Numbered from the stretch's first letter, positions 1 through 8,919 are shown. The stretch: 64,000 nt of DNA from HIMB114 sp052048155 (GCF_052048155.1 NZ_JBNAIK010000006.1:1-64000); one strand, 5' to 3'. Numbers and translations: made by a program. The notes: generated by a model from the sequence alone, not told the origin.

Positions 1-1220
1 GTTAATTTATCTTTAAAATTATTTAAAATCTTTAATTTGATATCAGGTTTTTGAGCAAGTAACATTGCTTGATATAAAATTGCATGAGACTCGGGACGTC
101 TCAAATTTTTTACAGCATCTTCAACTTGAAATAACTGGTTAAATGAAAAATTATATTTTTTATAAATATCTAAAATTTTTTCATAAGGATAAAGATCTTC
201 ATTCACTGAACGTTCTAAAAAAATTACTAAATCATTTAATTCCTTTTTTTTGTCTGGGGATGTATCTTTCATTGCGTCATCTAAAAGTTTATTAGCTAAA
301 TTACTTTTAAAAAAATAATTTCTTAATTCTTTAGATTTTGAAAAATTATTATATTTTAATTCAAGACTATCATTCGTGATAAGAGTAAGGTGTGTGTAGA
401 AAACATTATCAAAATTTATATCACTCTTTTGATCACTTATGCCTATCAAAAAATTTACCTTTCCAACAAAAAAATTATCCAAAGAAGATGTTTCTCGCGT
501 TAACTCAAGTTGAGACTGGGCTTGTTTAATTTTTTTATTATTTATTAAACAAAAAATTTTATATTTTTCTAAATCAATACTCTGGACATTAACAGTCATT
601 AACTTGGTGTAACCACACGCTTTATCTATTTGGCCTAAAGACAAATAATGAGTAAACAAAAATTTTAATAATTTAGCATTTTTATTAATGATTTTGTTCT
701 GATCAATAACCTGATCAATAAGTTTCATCTTTTGATTATTTATTAACCAATCAGCAATAAAGCTTAGATGTCTCTCTCCTTTATCTTCAAAAACATTTAT
801 ATTTGATTTTGAAAATAATACTTTTTCTGAAACAGCAACTAAACTGTTTTTTTCTTTATTTAATAATGTCTCGAAAACTCTGCTATATAAATTATTATCA
901 ACATCAGACCAAAAATTTAAGTTTATTTTCGTATCCTCAGGTTCGTATAATCCAAAAATAAGTTCCTGATCATTTATTTCTTCAGATTGACTAATTTCAT
1001 TTACACTTAAATTTAATTTTTCTTTATCAAAAGTAGTTTGGGGTAAATCTTTATTTAAATTATTTTCTGAATTTTCGATTTTTTTATTTTGATTTTCCTT
1101 AATAGTTATTTCTTGTGACTGTTTCCATATATCTTTAGGCTCACTCAAAACTAAAGATGATGAGGATACAAAAATAGATAAAATTAAAATTCTTTTACTT
1201 AACTTTAACAGCGATATCAT
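1..1220 (-). CDS. Partial exported protein of unknown function
   Basis: The frame is open from an ATG at 1220 to the left edge, giving about 406 residues without a stop; the C-terminus lies outside the window. I translated most of it base by base and found no interruption. The first 25 or so residues look like a signal peptide (Lys-rich start, then ILILSIFVSSSSLVLS). A Gln/Asn/Glu-rich, probably disordered stretch follows, and the rest reads as alpha-helical and Lys/Leu-rich, which would suit TPR-like repeats, but I recognise no family. The start lies 26 bases inside the upstream 49-residue gene, so translation is probably coupled. Function is unknown; a periplasmic or envelope location is inferred from the signal peptide. 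Confidence 0.7.
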   Translation of the reverse strand, partial: MISLLKLSKRILILSIFVSSSSLVLSEPKDIWKQSQEITIKENQNKKIENSENNLNKDLPQTTFDKEKLNLSVNEISQSEEINDQELIFGLYEPEDTKINLNFWSDVDNNLYSRVFETLLNKEKNSLVAVSEKVLFSKSNINVFEDKGERHLSFIADWLINNQKMKLIDQVIDQNKIINKNAKLLKFLFTHYLSLGQIDKACGYTKLMTVNVQSIDLEKYKIFCLINNKKIKQAQSQLELTRETSSLDNFFVGKVNFLIGISDQKSDINFDNVFYTHLTLITNDSLELKYNNFSKSKELRNYFFKSNLANKLLDDAMKDTSPDKKKELNDLVIFLERSVNEDLYPYEKILDIYKKYNFSFNQLFQVEDAVKNLRRPESHAILYQAMLLAQKPDIKLKILNNFKDKL

Positions 1221-1344
1221 TAGGTAAGGTTTTCTTACTTGCTTTTGTTTCTGGTGATATATCTAAATAATTAACTAAGTACATTGCTCCATAAACAATT
1301 AATACGATAGGAAATATTTTTTTAAGTATAAAATTTTTAATCAT
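1195..1344 (-). CDS. Small single-pass membrane protein, 49 residues
   Basis: This is a short ATG-to-TAA frame of 49 codons on the minus strand. It starts MIKNFILKKI, has one hydrophobic segment at about residues 9-26 (FPIVLIVYGAMYLV), and ends with a Lys-rich polar tail. It overlaps the start of the downstream exported-protein gene by 26 bases, a common sign of co-translation in this genome, and it fills what would otherwise be an empty gap before aroK. No family is recognised. The two genes probably act together at the inner membrane, but that is inference from position only. Confidence 0.5.
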   Translation of the reverse strand: MIKNFILKKIFPIVLIVYGAMYLVNYLDISPETKASKKTLPNDIAVKVK

Positions 1345-1410
1345 TAAGAATTAGTTTTATAAACATTTTAGTCAAAAATATGTTATTAAATTAATATTAT
1401 TCAGCACACA

Positions 1411-1914
1411 ATGTTAAAAACAATAGTTTTAGTCGGAATGATGGGCTCTGGTAAAACCTCTATTGGTAAAGAGCTTGCAAAATCACTAAATATTAACTTT
1501 ATTGATAGTGACAAAGAAATTGAGCTTAAATGCAAAAAAACAATCCCTCAAATTTTTGAAACAAAAGGTGAAACATATTTTAGGAAAATTGAAGAAAAAA
1601 TTTGTGTTAAACTTATAGATGGTAATCCAAAAGTTTTGTCACTTGGGGGTGGTGCTTTTTTAAATAGCGCTATAAGAAGAAAAATTAATAAACTAGGTCT
1701 TTCAATATGGATTAGTCCCAGTTTAGAAACTATTTATGAAAGGCTTAATAAATCAAAGAATAAAAGACCTTTGTTAAACTATAAGAATTTAAAAAAATCT
1801 ATTAAAGAAATTTATGACAGTAGAAAAGAGCAATATACTAAAGCCAATTATACAATTAGAACAAAGTCTGATAACAAAAAAAATATCGTAAAAAAAATTA
1901 TAGAAATATTATGA
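1411..1914 (+). CDS. aroK: Shikimate kinase
   Basis: AroK phosphorylates shikimate at the 3-hydroxyl with ATP in the cytoplasmic chorismate pathway. The P-loop GMMGSGKT lies at residues 9-16, followed by the substrate-binding FIDSD motif near residue 30 and the LGGGAF loop near residue 78. The adenine/lid region contains a KNKRPLL segment. The length of 167 residues is normal for the family. The ATG at 1411 is used because the P-loop follows directly. The stop overlaps the aroB start (ATGA, 4 bases), so aroK-aroB is a translationally coupled pair, the usual alphaproteobacterial arrangement. Confidence 0.95.
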   Translation: MLKTIVLVGMMGSGKTSIGKELAKSLNINFIDSDKEIELKCKKTIPQIFETKGETYFRKIEEKICVKLIDGNPKVLSLGGGAFLNSAIRRKINKLGLSIWISPSLETIYERLNKSKNKRPLLNYKNLKKSIKEIYDSRKEQYTKANYTIRTKSDNKKNIVKKIIEIL

Positions 1915-3023
1915 AAACACTAATTGTAAAAACTTCTTCAAAAAAATACCCAATTTATATTGGTCAAAATATATTATCAAAATTTAGTTTTTTTAAAAAA
2001 AAACACCTTAAAAATACAAAAAATATTTTAATAGTATCCTCAAAAAAAATTCCAAAAAAATATACGTTAAGTTTAAAGAAAAATACAAAAGGAATAAAAT
2101 ATTACACTATAATTTTGCCAGATGGTGAAGTTATAAAACAGGATCAATTTTTAATCAAAATCACAAATTTATTATCTAAATGTAACTTTGGTAGAAATGA
2201 CTGTGTTATCGCAGTGGGCGGAGGAGTGATTGGTGACCTTGCAGGTTTTGCATCAAGTATATTTAAAAGAGGTATCAATTTTGTTCAAGTTCCAACAACT
2301 CTTCTTTCTCAAGTAGACTCATCTGTGGGGGGTAAAACTGGAATAAATAATAATTTTGGAAAAAATCTTGTTGGAACTTTTTTTCAACCTAATTTTGTTT
2401 TAATTGATATTGATACTCTAAATACTCTTCCAAGAAGAGAGATGATTGCAGGTTTTGCTGAGGTTTTAAAATATTCATTAATTTTAGATAAAAAATTTTT
2501 TAATTGGTTAAATAAAAATGGAAAAAAAATTATAAATAAAAAATCTAAAAATCTAATTACCGATGCTATTTATACTAGCTGCAAACATAAAGCTTACGTA
2601 GTAAAAAAAGATGAAAAAGAAAAAAATTTAAGAGCGATATTAAATTTTGGACATACGTTCGCACATGCAATTGAAACCGTGACTGGGTATTCTAAAAAGA
2701 TAATTCATGGTGAGGCTGTACTTATTGGAATGGCTTTGGCTTCAAGATTATCAAATCAAATGGGATACTTAAAAAGGCACGAACTCGAAAGTATTTTATC
2801 TTTATATCAAAAATTAAAATTAAATTTCCAGTATAAGAAATTTGTGAACTCGAAAAATATCAAGAAAGTTTTTCAAATTATGAGTAACGATAAAAAATCT
2901 GATGGAAAAAAAATTAAAATAATTCTTTTAAAAAAAATTGGTTTATCTATAATTAAGGAAACAACATTGAAAAAAACATTTATTCCCTTAATTCAAAAAG
3001 ATTTAAAAAATGGAATTTACTAA
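1911..3023 (+). CDS. aroB: 3-Dehydroquinate synthase
   Basis: AroB converts DAHP to 3-dehydroquinate, the second step of the shikimate pathway, using NAD and a divalent metal. The NAD-binding segment AVGGGVIGDLAGFASS and the following VPTTLLSQVDSSVGGKTGIN are diagnostic. The metal ligands are visible as the Glu of AGFAEVLKYS, the His of NFGHTFAHAIE and the His of IIHGEAV. Length is 370 residues, normal. It overlaps aroK by 4 bases, and the downstream CBS-domain gene starts 14 bases before its stop, so all three genes are probably one transcript. Confidence 0.95.
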   Translation: MKTLIVKTSSKKYPIYIGQNILSKFSFFKKKHLKNTKNILIVSSKKIPKKYTLSLKKNTKGIKYYTIILPDGEVIKQDQFLIKITNLLSKCNFGRNDCVIAVGGGVIGDLAGFASSIFKRGINFVQVPTTLLSQVDSSVGGKTGINNNFGKNLVGTFFQPNFVLIDIDTLNTLPRREMIAGFAEVLKYSLILDKKFFNWLNKNGKKIINKKSKNLITDAIYTSCKHKAYVVKKDEKEKNLRAILNFGHTFAHAIETVTGYSKKIIHGEAVLIGMALASRLSNQMGYLKRHELESILSLYQKLKLNFQYKKFVNSKNIKKVFQIMSNDKKSDGKKIKIILLKKIGLSIIKETTLKKTFIPLIQKDLKNGIY

Positions 3024-4275
3024 TTATTTACCCATTTTTTACATCGCAATACTCATCGTTATCTCAGGGATGTTTTCTGGTTCAGAAACATCCGTAACGT
3101 CGGTAAATAGAAGTAAGATTCATAAACTTGCGAATAAAGGTGATCGAAAAGCTAAAAAGCTCCTAAAACTAATAGATAATAAAAATGATCTTATTAGCTC
3201 TATTTTAGTTGGTAATAATATAGTGAATATTCTTGCATCAGTTTTAGCAACAGCAGTTTTAATTGAATACTTTGGTAGTGATGGAATTTTTTATTCTACT
3301 CTTGTAATGACTTGCTTAATTGTAATTTTTGCAGAGGTTTTACCTAAAAATATTGCTTTGATAAAAGCAGACCGATTTGCTTTATTTTTTTCAACTCCAT
3401 TAACAATTTTTGTAAAAATATTTTATCCAATAAACTTGGTTTTAAAATTTCTAAATCACACAACATACAAAATTTTTGGAATTGATCATAAAAATTCTAC
3501 AAATTCAGTGACCGAAGATATACGTAATATGATTGATATGCACGAAGATGAAGGAGACTTGCATAAAGATGAAAGCGAAATGATCAATGCAATTCTCGAC
3601 TTAAAGGAAATTACAGTTGAAAAAATTATGACTCACAGAAAAAATATATTTTCTCTAAATTTAAATGAAACAAAAAAAATATACTCAACTATTGCTTCCA
3701 GCTCGTTTAGTAGAATACCTGTGTGGAAAGATGACCCAAATAATATTTTGGGCATTATTCACGCCAAAAATATTTTAAGTAATTTAGATGATGATGGTAA
3801 AATAAGCTTAGAAAAAGTTAAACGAGGTATTATTAAACCGTGGTTTATACCCGAAACCACAAAAGTAAAAGATCAACTTAATGAGTTTATTAAAAGAAAA
3901 GAAAAGATTGCATTTGTAGTAGATGAGTATGGAGAGCTAATGGGACTAATATCATTAGAGGATATAATTGAAGAAATTGTTGGAAACATCTTTGATGAAA
4001 AGGACTTCTCTACAATTGGAATAAGAAGAATAAATGAAAATCAATATAGAATAAGAGGAGATGTAAATATTAGAGACATTAATCGTGAGCTAGATTTAAA
4101 TCTTCCAGAAAATGATTCTTCAACACTAGCTGGTTATATTATTTTTAAAACAGAAGCTTTGCCTGAAGTCGGTCAAACATTCAAATTCGATAACATTGTT
4201 TATGAAATTCTAAATAAAAATAAAAATCAAATTACTCAAATCAAAATTATATTAGAAAAATCTACTAAGCATTAA
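3010..4275 (+). CDS. CNNM/CBS-domain membrane protein (CorC/HlyC family)
   Basis: Residues 1-150 form the DUF21/CNNM membrane domain with three or four hydrophobic segments and the early GMFSGSETSVTSVNRS motif. A CBS pair follows (about residues 200-330, with KIMTHRKNIF, GIIHAKNIL and VVDEYGELMGLISLEDIIEEIVG), then the CorC_HlyC FAD-like C-terminal domain (about 345-415). Proteins of this build are linked to magnesium and cobalt efflux or homeostasis; the exact ion is not readable from sequence. In alphaproteobacteria the gene regularly follows aroB, as here. The 3' end runs 11 bases into the oppositely oriented bolA. Confidence 0.88.
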   Translation: MEFTNYLPIFYIAILIVISGMFSGSETSVTSVNRSKIHKLANKGDRKAKKLLKLIDNKNDLISSILVGNNIVNILASVLATAVLIEYFGSDGIFYSTLVMTCLIVIFAEVLPKNIALIKADRFALFFSTPLTIFVKIFYPINLVLKFLNHTTYKIFGIDHKNSTNSVTEDIRNMIDMHEDEGDLHKDESEMINAILDLKEITVEKIMTHRKNIFSLNLNETKKIYSTIASSSFSRIPVWKDDPNNILGIIHAKNILSNLDDDGKISLEKVKRGIIKPWFIPETTKVKDQLNEFIKRKEKIAFVVDEYGELMGLISLEDIIEEIVGNIFDEKDFSTIGIRRINENQYRIRGDVNIRDINRELDLNLPENDSSTLAGYIIFKTEALPEVGQTFKFDNIVYEILNKNKNQITQIKIILEKSTKH

Positions 4276-4525
4276 TAATTTCAATTTCTAAAGCATGAAT
4301 AAAACTCTTCATTTCTTCTGAAAGACATGAATAAATCTTTTGATGTGATTTAACTTTTGGAAGTTCACTTAGTTGCTTATCTTTAATAATTAATTTGAAA
4401 TGACTTATGCCATTATTTGGAGATTGTTGATGATTTTGATGTAAATGAGAATTGTTAACAACTTCAACATCATTAATTCCTAAATTATTTAAAAGTTTTT
4501 TTTTAATTAATGTTTCGGCATTCAT
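4265..4525 (-). CDS. BolA family protein
   Basis: An 86-residue BolA-like protein. The class II KH-like fold is suggested by NSHLHQNH, HFKLIIKD and the SHQKIYSCL helix motif that precedes the C-terminal EIEIINA. BolA proteins partner monothiol glutaredoxins in Fe-S handling and redox response. The HLHQNH run supplies candidate His ligands, although the canonical motif differs slightly. It is divergent from the J-domain gene, with about 25 bases between start codons, and convergent with the CBS-protein gene (11-base overlap). The bolA / J-domain / cobS / cobT neighbourhood is widespread in alphaproteobacteria. Confidence 0.85.
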   Translation of the reverse strand: MNAETLIKKKLLNNLGINDVEVVNNSHLHQNHQQSPNNGISHFKLIIKDKQLSELPKVKSHQKIYSCLSEEMKSFIHALEIEIINA

Positions 4526-4550
4526 GATTATTTTATATTATATATTGTTT

Positions 4551-5201
4551 ATGAAAAAAAGTTGCGAAAAAATAAATTGTTTTGAACGTGGTTTTAAAGA
4601 AGTACTGATAAGAGATAAAAAAAATAAAGAATACAAAGTATTATGTCAGCATCACTTTGAACAATATACAAAAAACCAAGACCTAAATTGTAATTGGGAT
4701 TCTTGTAAACAACTTGGCGAGTTCAAAGCTCCAACTAAGGGTGAAGGTGACTATCTATGGTTCTGCGAGGATCATATTAAAGAGTATAATAAAAAATGGG
4801 ATTTCTTTGAAGGTATGTCTCAAGCACAAATAGAAGACTTTGTGTTCAAAGATATTATTGGACATAGAAAAACACAAAAATTTGGATCAATGGATACTTT
4901 TTTTCATGAATTATGGAACAATGCTATTGAAGATGAGTTGTTAAACCTTTCAAAATTTAAAAATACCTTAAATCAAGAGAACCAAAAATATACTGACAAA
5001 CAAATTGCAGCTTTAAAAAAAATGGATCTTAAACCAAATATTACTTGGTTAGCGATAAAAGAACAGTTCAAAAAACTTGTTAAAAAATATCACCCTGATA
5101 TGAATGCGGGCGACAAAAAATACGAAGAAAAACTAAAAGAAATTACAATCGCATATTCGTATTTAAAAACATCGCTAAGCGATAAACAAAAGGTAGCTTA
5201 A
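4551..5201 (+). CDS. J-domain (DnaJ-like) protein
   Basis: A protein of 216 residues counted from ATG 4551. An upstream extension to 4452 would run through the divergent bolA gene and is rejected. The J domain is C-terminal (about residues 155-212) with the essential HPD tripeptide inside KKYHPDMNAG. The N-terminal half carries paired cysteines (CEKINC, LCQHHFE, CNWDSC, WFCEDH), suggesting a metal-bound or zinc-finger-like region. It would be a co-chaperone for DnaK. It is separated from cobS by three bases, as in many alphaproteobacteria, suggesting a role with the CobST AAA+/VWA complex (inference). Confidence 0.88.
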   Translation: MKKSCEKINCFERGFKEVLIRDKKNKEYKVLCQHHFEQYTKNQDLNCNWDSCKQLGEFKAPTKGEGDYLWFCEDHIKEYNKKWDFFEGMSQAQIEDFVFKDIIGHRKTQKFGSMDTFFHELWNNAIEDELLNLSKFKNTLNQENQKYTDKQIAALKKMDLKPNITWLAIKEQFKKLVKKYHPDMNAGDKKYEEKLKEITIAYSYLKTSLSDKQKVA

Positions 5202-5204
5202 TTA

Positions 5205-6179
5205 ATGTTTGCTGAACAACCAGATTTAAAGATTTCTGTTAAACAAACTTTTAATATTGATACAGATATAGAAGTCCCAGCTTTTTCTGACAAAAATGAT
5301 TATGTCCCGGAAATAGATAATAATTACATCTTTGATAAAGAGACTACTTTGGCAATTCTTGCCGGTTTTTCAAATAATAAAAGAGTAATGGTTCAAGGGT
5401 ATCACGGTACAGGTAAATCAACACACATTGAGCAAGTTGCAGCAAGATTGAATTGGCCTTGTGTTAGAGTAAATTTAGACAGTCACGTAAGCCGTATCGA
5501 TTTAATAGGTAAAGATGCAATTGTGATTAAGGACGGAAAACAAATTACAGAATTTAAAGAAGGTATTTTGCCTTGGTCACTACAAAATCCAGTGGCGTTA
5601 GTTTTTGATGAGTACGATGCTGGGAGACCAGATGTAATGTTTGTTATTCAAAGGGTTTTGGAAACCGAGGGTAAGTTTACACTTTTAGATAAAAATAAAG
5701 TCATAAAGCCAAATAATTCTTTTAGATTGTTTGCAACGGCAAATACAATTGGGCTTGGAGATACAAGTGGACTTTATCATGGAACCCAACAAATTAATCA
5801 GGGCCAAATGGATAGATGGAATATTGTTACAACTCTAAACTATCTTGATCCCAAAAAAGAAGAGGCAATCATTCTAGCAAAGTGTGAGTTTTTAAACTCA
5901 AATGACGGTAAACAAATTATAAAAAATATGGTGCAAGTCGCGAATCTTACTCGAAATGGATTTGCGAATGGAGACATATCAACTGTAATGAGTCCAAGAA
6001 CGGTTTTAACATGGGCCGATAATTATAAAATTTTTTCTGATTTAAAACATTCTTTCAAAGTATCATTTTTAAACAAGTGTGATGAACTAGAAAGACCTAT
6101 CATTTCAGAATACTACCAAAGATGCTTTGGAGAGGATGTTTTGTCAACAGAAGATAAAAATTCCAAACCTAATGGCTGA
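5205..6179 (+). CDS. cobS: CobS-type AAA+ ATPase (cobaltochelatase subunit)
   Basis: A 324-residue MoxR-like AAA+ ATPase. Walker A is GYHGTGKST at residues 65-73 and Walker B is LVFDEYDAG near residue 130. The sensor-1 Asn lies in FATANTIGLGDTSG, and the C-terminal lid contains the conserved SPRTVLTWADN. In aerobic B12 makers, CobS powers cobalt insertion with CobT and CobN. No cobN or other cob gene is in this window, so the chelatase name is by homology only; an AAA+/VWA remodelling role with CobT is possible. It overlaps cobT by 8 bases. Confidence 0.88.
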   Translation: MFAEQPDLKISVKQTFNIDTDIEVPAFSDKNDYVPEIDNNYIFDKETTLAILAGFSNNKRVMVQGYHGTGKSTHIEQVAARLNWPCVRVNLDSHVSRIDLIGKDAIVIKDGKQITEFKEGILPWSLQNPVALVFDEYDAGRPDVMFVIQRVLETEGKFTLLDKNKVIKPNNSFRLFATANTIGLGDTSGLYHGTQQINQGQMDRWNIVTTLNYLDPKKEEAIILAKCEFLNSNDGKQIIKNMVQVANLTRNGFANGDISTVMSPRTVLTWADNYKIFSDLKHSFKVSFLNKCDELERPIISEYYQRCFGEDVLSTEDKNSKPNG

Positions 6180-7956
6180 CCACCCAAATTTAGAAAAGTA
6201 TAAAACTGCAATTCACTCTACTGCAAAAGCAATTGCGAGAAGTAATTTAAAGGAAAAAAGAGAAAAATTTGAAAAAATTACTAAACCAAAAATTTTATCT
6301 TCCGAAAATAAAGAAGAAATTCTAGAGGCAAGAGTCCTGGCAGATAGTGAGGCTTTAAAAATAAAATATAGTGATGAAAATATATTAAATAAAAACCTTC
6401 CAACTGGAACAATTAGTAAAACTATTTATAATATTGCTGAGAAAATCAGATATGAAAAAATTGGCTCAGATCAATACAAAGGTATTAAAAGTAATTTAAA
6501 TAATTTTTATCAAAAAAAAATTTCGGAAAGCAATGTGCATTCACAAAATTTTATTGCTGACGCATTTGAAGCATATCTACGCGGTAAGGTATTAGATTTT
6601 AAAATTCCAGAAAATAAAAAAGAAGATTTTAAGAGATGGAATGAAATTTTTGACAACAAAGTTTCTGATAAAATATCATCATTAACTAAAAGCTTAAATG
6701 ATCAGGAGACATATGGCAAAAAAGTTCAATCAATTATTGATGATCTAGAGATTCAAGACCAAAATCAAAATCCACAGAACGCACAAAATGAAGAGGATAA
6801 TGAAGACAATAATAAGGAGCAAGATAGCGAAAAACAACAATTACAAGAACAAGAAAATCAACAATCTCAAAATCCAGAATTTGATATGGAAAATCTTGTT
6901 CCAGAAATAGATTTTGACCCAAGTTTAAATGATCAAGAGATTGCTTTAGAGGATAGTGATGATGAAGATATACAAACTACTAGATCTCAAAAGCAAGTAT
7001 CAAATGATAATAAAAAATATAAAATTTTTACAAATCAATTCGACAAAGTATTAGAAGCAAATGAGCTTATAACAGATGAAGAGATTTTTAAATTGAGAAA
7101 CAATCTTGATATCCAACTATCATCTCTACAATCCTTCATTTCGAGACTGGCAAATAAATTGCAAAGAAAACTTTTAGCTAAACAAAATAGGTCATGGAAT
7201 TTTGATCTTGAAGAAGGATTATTGGATGCATCTAAGCTACCTAGAATTATTATAGATCCATTTAATTCTCTCTCTTACAAAAAAGAAAAAGATATTGATT
7301 TTAAAGATACGGTTGTAACCTTACTGATTGATAACTCAGGATCAATGAGAGGGAGGCCAATTACTATAGCAGCGATTTGCGCAGATATACTATCTAGAAC
7401 GTTAGAACGATGTTCAGTTAAAGTTGAAATTTTAGGTTTTACCACCATGAACTGGAAAGGTGGAAAAAGTAGAGAGCTTTGGATGAAACATAAAAAAGAA
7501 AGTCCTGGTCGATTAAATGATCTTTGTCATATTATTTATAAGTCTGCAGATACACCGTGGAGAAGATCTAAAAATAATTTAGGGTTAATGTTAAAAGAAG
7601 GAATTTTAAAAGAAAATATTGATGGTGAAGCAATTCTTTGGACTTACAATCGCTTAAAAAAAAGAAAAGAGGAAAGAAAAATTATTATGGTTATCTCTGA
7701 TGGCGCTCCTGTTGATGACTCTACGCTTTCAGTAAATTCTCCAAGTTATTTAGAACAACATTTAAAAAGAGTGGTGCAATGGATCGAAAACAATTCTGAT
7801 ATAGAAATTAATGCAATCGGAATTGGGCATGATGTAACTAACTATTATGAAAAAGCTATAAAGATTGCAGATGTTCAAGAACTAGGTGATGCAATGGTAG
7901 ATCAACTTGTAGACTTATTTATTAACTCACCTACTAAAAAAAGAACCTTGAATTAA
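6172..7956 (+). CDS. cobT: CobT-type VWA protein (cobaltochelatase subunit)
   Basis: A protein of 594 residues from ATG 6172. The longer reading from 6127 overlaps cobS by 53 bases and starts with unrelated residues, so the shorter start is preferred. The N-terminal helical part is followed by an acidic, Gln/Asn-rich linker (about residues 205-280) and a C-terminal von Willebrand A domain (about 385-590). The MIDAS motif DNSGSMRG and the later VISDGAPVDD supply metal ligands. In the family, CobT couples the CobS ATPase to its target. The 3' end overlaps the convergent transporter gene by 30 bases. Confidence 0.88.
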   Translation: MADHPNLEKYKTAIHSTAKAIARSNLKEKREKFEKITKPKILSSENKEEILEARVLADSEALKIKYSDENILNKNLPTGTISKTIYNIAEKIRYEKIGSDQYKGIKSNLNNFYQKKISESNVHSQNFIADAFEAYLRGKVLDFKIPENKKEDFKRWNEIFDNKVSDKISSLTKSLNDQETYGKKVQSIIDDLEIQDQNQNPQNAQNEEDNEDNNKEQDSEKQQLQEQENQQSQNPEFDMENLVPEIDFDPSLNDQEIALEDSDDEDIQTTRSQKQVSNDNKKYKIFTNQFDKVLEANELITDEEIFKLRNNLDIQLSSLQSFISRLANKLQRKLLAKQNRSWNFDLEEGLLDASKLPRIIIDPFNSLSYKKEKDIDFKDTVVTLLIDNSGSMRGRPITIAAICADILSRTLERCSVKVEILGFTTMNWKGGKSRELWMKHKKESPGRLNDLCHIIYKSADTPWRRSKNNLGLMLKEGILKENIDGEAILWTYNRLKKRKEERKIIMVISDGAPVDDSTLSVNSPSYLEQHLKRVVQWIENNSDIEINAIGIGHDVTNYYEKAIKIADVQELGDAMVDQLVDLFINSPTKKRTLN

Positions 7957-8502
7957 TTCTAAATTTTTGACCATCAATCTAAATGGTACAAGCATTAACA
8001 TTGCAATTATAATCTTAACAACAAAATCACCTAACGCTAAAGTTACCCATGGAACTTCGGTACCGTAAAATGCAATTGAGAAAAATAAAATTGTATCAAT
8101 GGCAGATGAAATAATTGATGATAAAAATGGAGGTATAAACCATAACTTATGATCTCTTAATTTATTGAAAATATTTGCATCCAGCAATTGAGCTATTAAA
8201 AAAGCTGTCCCTGATCCAATAACAATCCTTAGTGAAATTAAATTAAATTCACTGACTGAAAAAAATAAAGAAATTAAAATTCCCCAAACAAAACCTACAT
8301 GAATTACTCTTTTAGTGAAATTGATCCCATGAAGTCTATTTGCTAAATCGGTAACTAAAAAAGCAACCGGATATGTGAAAGCTCCCCAAGTTAAAACATC
8401 ATTAAGATTTAAAAAATTAAATGGAAATTGAACTAAATAGTTAGATGCCAAAACAATTAACATCATTGATAGAATGTAAGGTATTAGCTTTTTATTAATC
8501 AA
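7927..8502 (-). CDS. Queuosine precursor transporter (VUT/YhhQ family)
   Basis: A 191-residue, six-helix membrane protein. Family signatures are the ASNYLVQ element in helix 1, FTYPVAFLVTDLANRLHG, the RIVIGSGTAFLIAQLLDANIF stretch and the SSAIDTILFFSIAF helix. YhhQ/QPTR proteins import queuine precursors for tRNA modification. The start is probably a TTG that shares bases with the rpmB stop (TTGA overlap), since later ATG codons would cut into the first helix. It is co-oriented with rpmB in a two-gene unit. The 3' end overlaps cobT by 30 bases on the opposite strand. Confidence 0.82.
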   Translation of the reverse strand: MINKKLIPYILSMMLIVLASNYLVQFPFNFLNLNDVLTWGAFTYPVAFLVTDLANRLHGINFTKRVIHVGFVWGILISLFFSVSEFNLISLRIVIGSGTAFLIAQLLDANIFNKLRDHKLWFIPPFLSSIISSAIDTILFFSIAFYGTEVPWVTLALGDFVVKIIIAMLMLVPFRLMVKNLELIQGSFFSR

Positions 8503-8792
8503 TTAGCTTTGGCTTTTGTTTTAACCATTAGAGCTTTCTTCAATTTTTTTATTCTTGGTGCTAAATTTTTATTTTTTGCTCTAATTAAAAACTGATCAAG
8601 ACCACCTCTAAAATCAACAGCCTTTAAAGCTCTTGTTGAAATTTTCAAACTGACATTCTTTTTTAATAACTCACTTTTAAGAGAAACTTTTTTTAGATTA
8701 GGAAAAAACTTCCTTTTAGTTTTGTTATTAGCGTGAGACACCTTATGTCCACTCATCGGTCTTTTGCCAGTTAATTCACATATATTTGCCAT
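8499..8792 (-). CDS. rpmB: 50S ribosomal protein L28
   Basis: A 97-residue L28. The start MANICELTGKRPMSGHKVSHANNKTK is the canonical N-terminus of the alphaproteobacterial protein, shown here by MANICELTGKRP and GHKVSHANNKTKR. The basic C-terminus (KTKAKAN) binds 23S rRNA in the large subunit. Its stop overlaps the start of the queuosine-precursor transporter gene. A well-formed promoter lies immediately upstream with almost no leader, so transcription of both genes probably starts about five bases before the ATG. Confidence 0.96.
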   Translation of the reverse strand: MANICELTGKRPMSGHKVSHANNKTKRKFFPNLKKVSLKSELLKKNVSLKISTRALKAVDFRGGLDQFLIRAKNKNLAPRIKKLKKALMVKTKAKAN

Positions 8793-8802
8793 AGGTGGTC
8801 AG

Positions 8803-8831
8803 GATATATTTCCTTAAAATGTTTTGGTCAA
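8803..8831 (-). promoter_or_regulatory. Promoter for rpmB
   Basis: On the minus strand, TTGACC (8831-8826) and TATATC (8808-8803) are separated by exactly 17 bases. The predicted start of transcription is within about 5 bases of the rpmB ATG at 8792, which implies a near-leaderless transcript. Matches are 5 of 6 bases for each box against the sigma-70 consensus. Confidence 0.6.
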
Positions 8832-8838
8832 GGTGTTT

Positions 8839-8890
8839 TTAGAGGCATTTTATGCGCTCTGTCCGTTTGACAATTAATAATTAGAGGCAT
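8839..8890. repeat. 10-base direct repeat pair in the rpmB/exporter divergent region
   Basis: TTAGAGGCAT occurs at 8839-8848 and again at 8881-8890, 42 bases apart, in the 127-base gap between the divergent rpmB and TauE-family genes. The second copy overlaps the candidate promoter of the exporter. Four helical turns between copies would put both on the same face of DNA, as for a regulator that binds two sites, but chance in AT-rich DNA is not excluded. Confidence 0.35.
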
Positions 8891-8893
8891 AAT
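8867..8893 (+). promoter_or_regulatory. Candidate promoter for the TauE/SafE-family gene
   Basis: A perfect TTGACA at 8867-8872 is followed by CATAAT at 8888-8893 (15-base spacer). An alternative -10, TAATTG at 8890-8895, gives 17 bases but a poorer match. The ATG lies at 8920. The spacer is short for the better -10, so this is only a candidate. Confidence 0.4.
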
Positions 8894-8919
8894 TGTAATT
8901 AAATAATAAACAATGTTAA

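Noticed and set aside
4452..4550. Longer N-terminus of the J-domain protein
   Set aside because: The extension lies antisense within bolA and beyond its start; the Cys-rich start at 4551 fits better.
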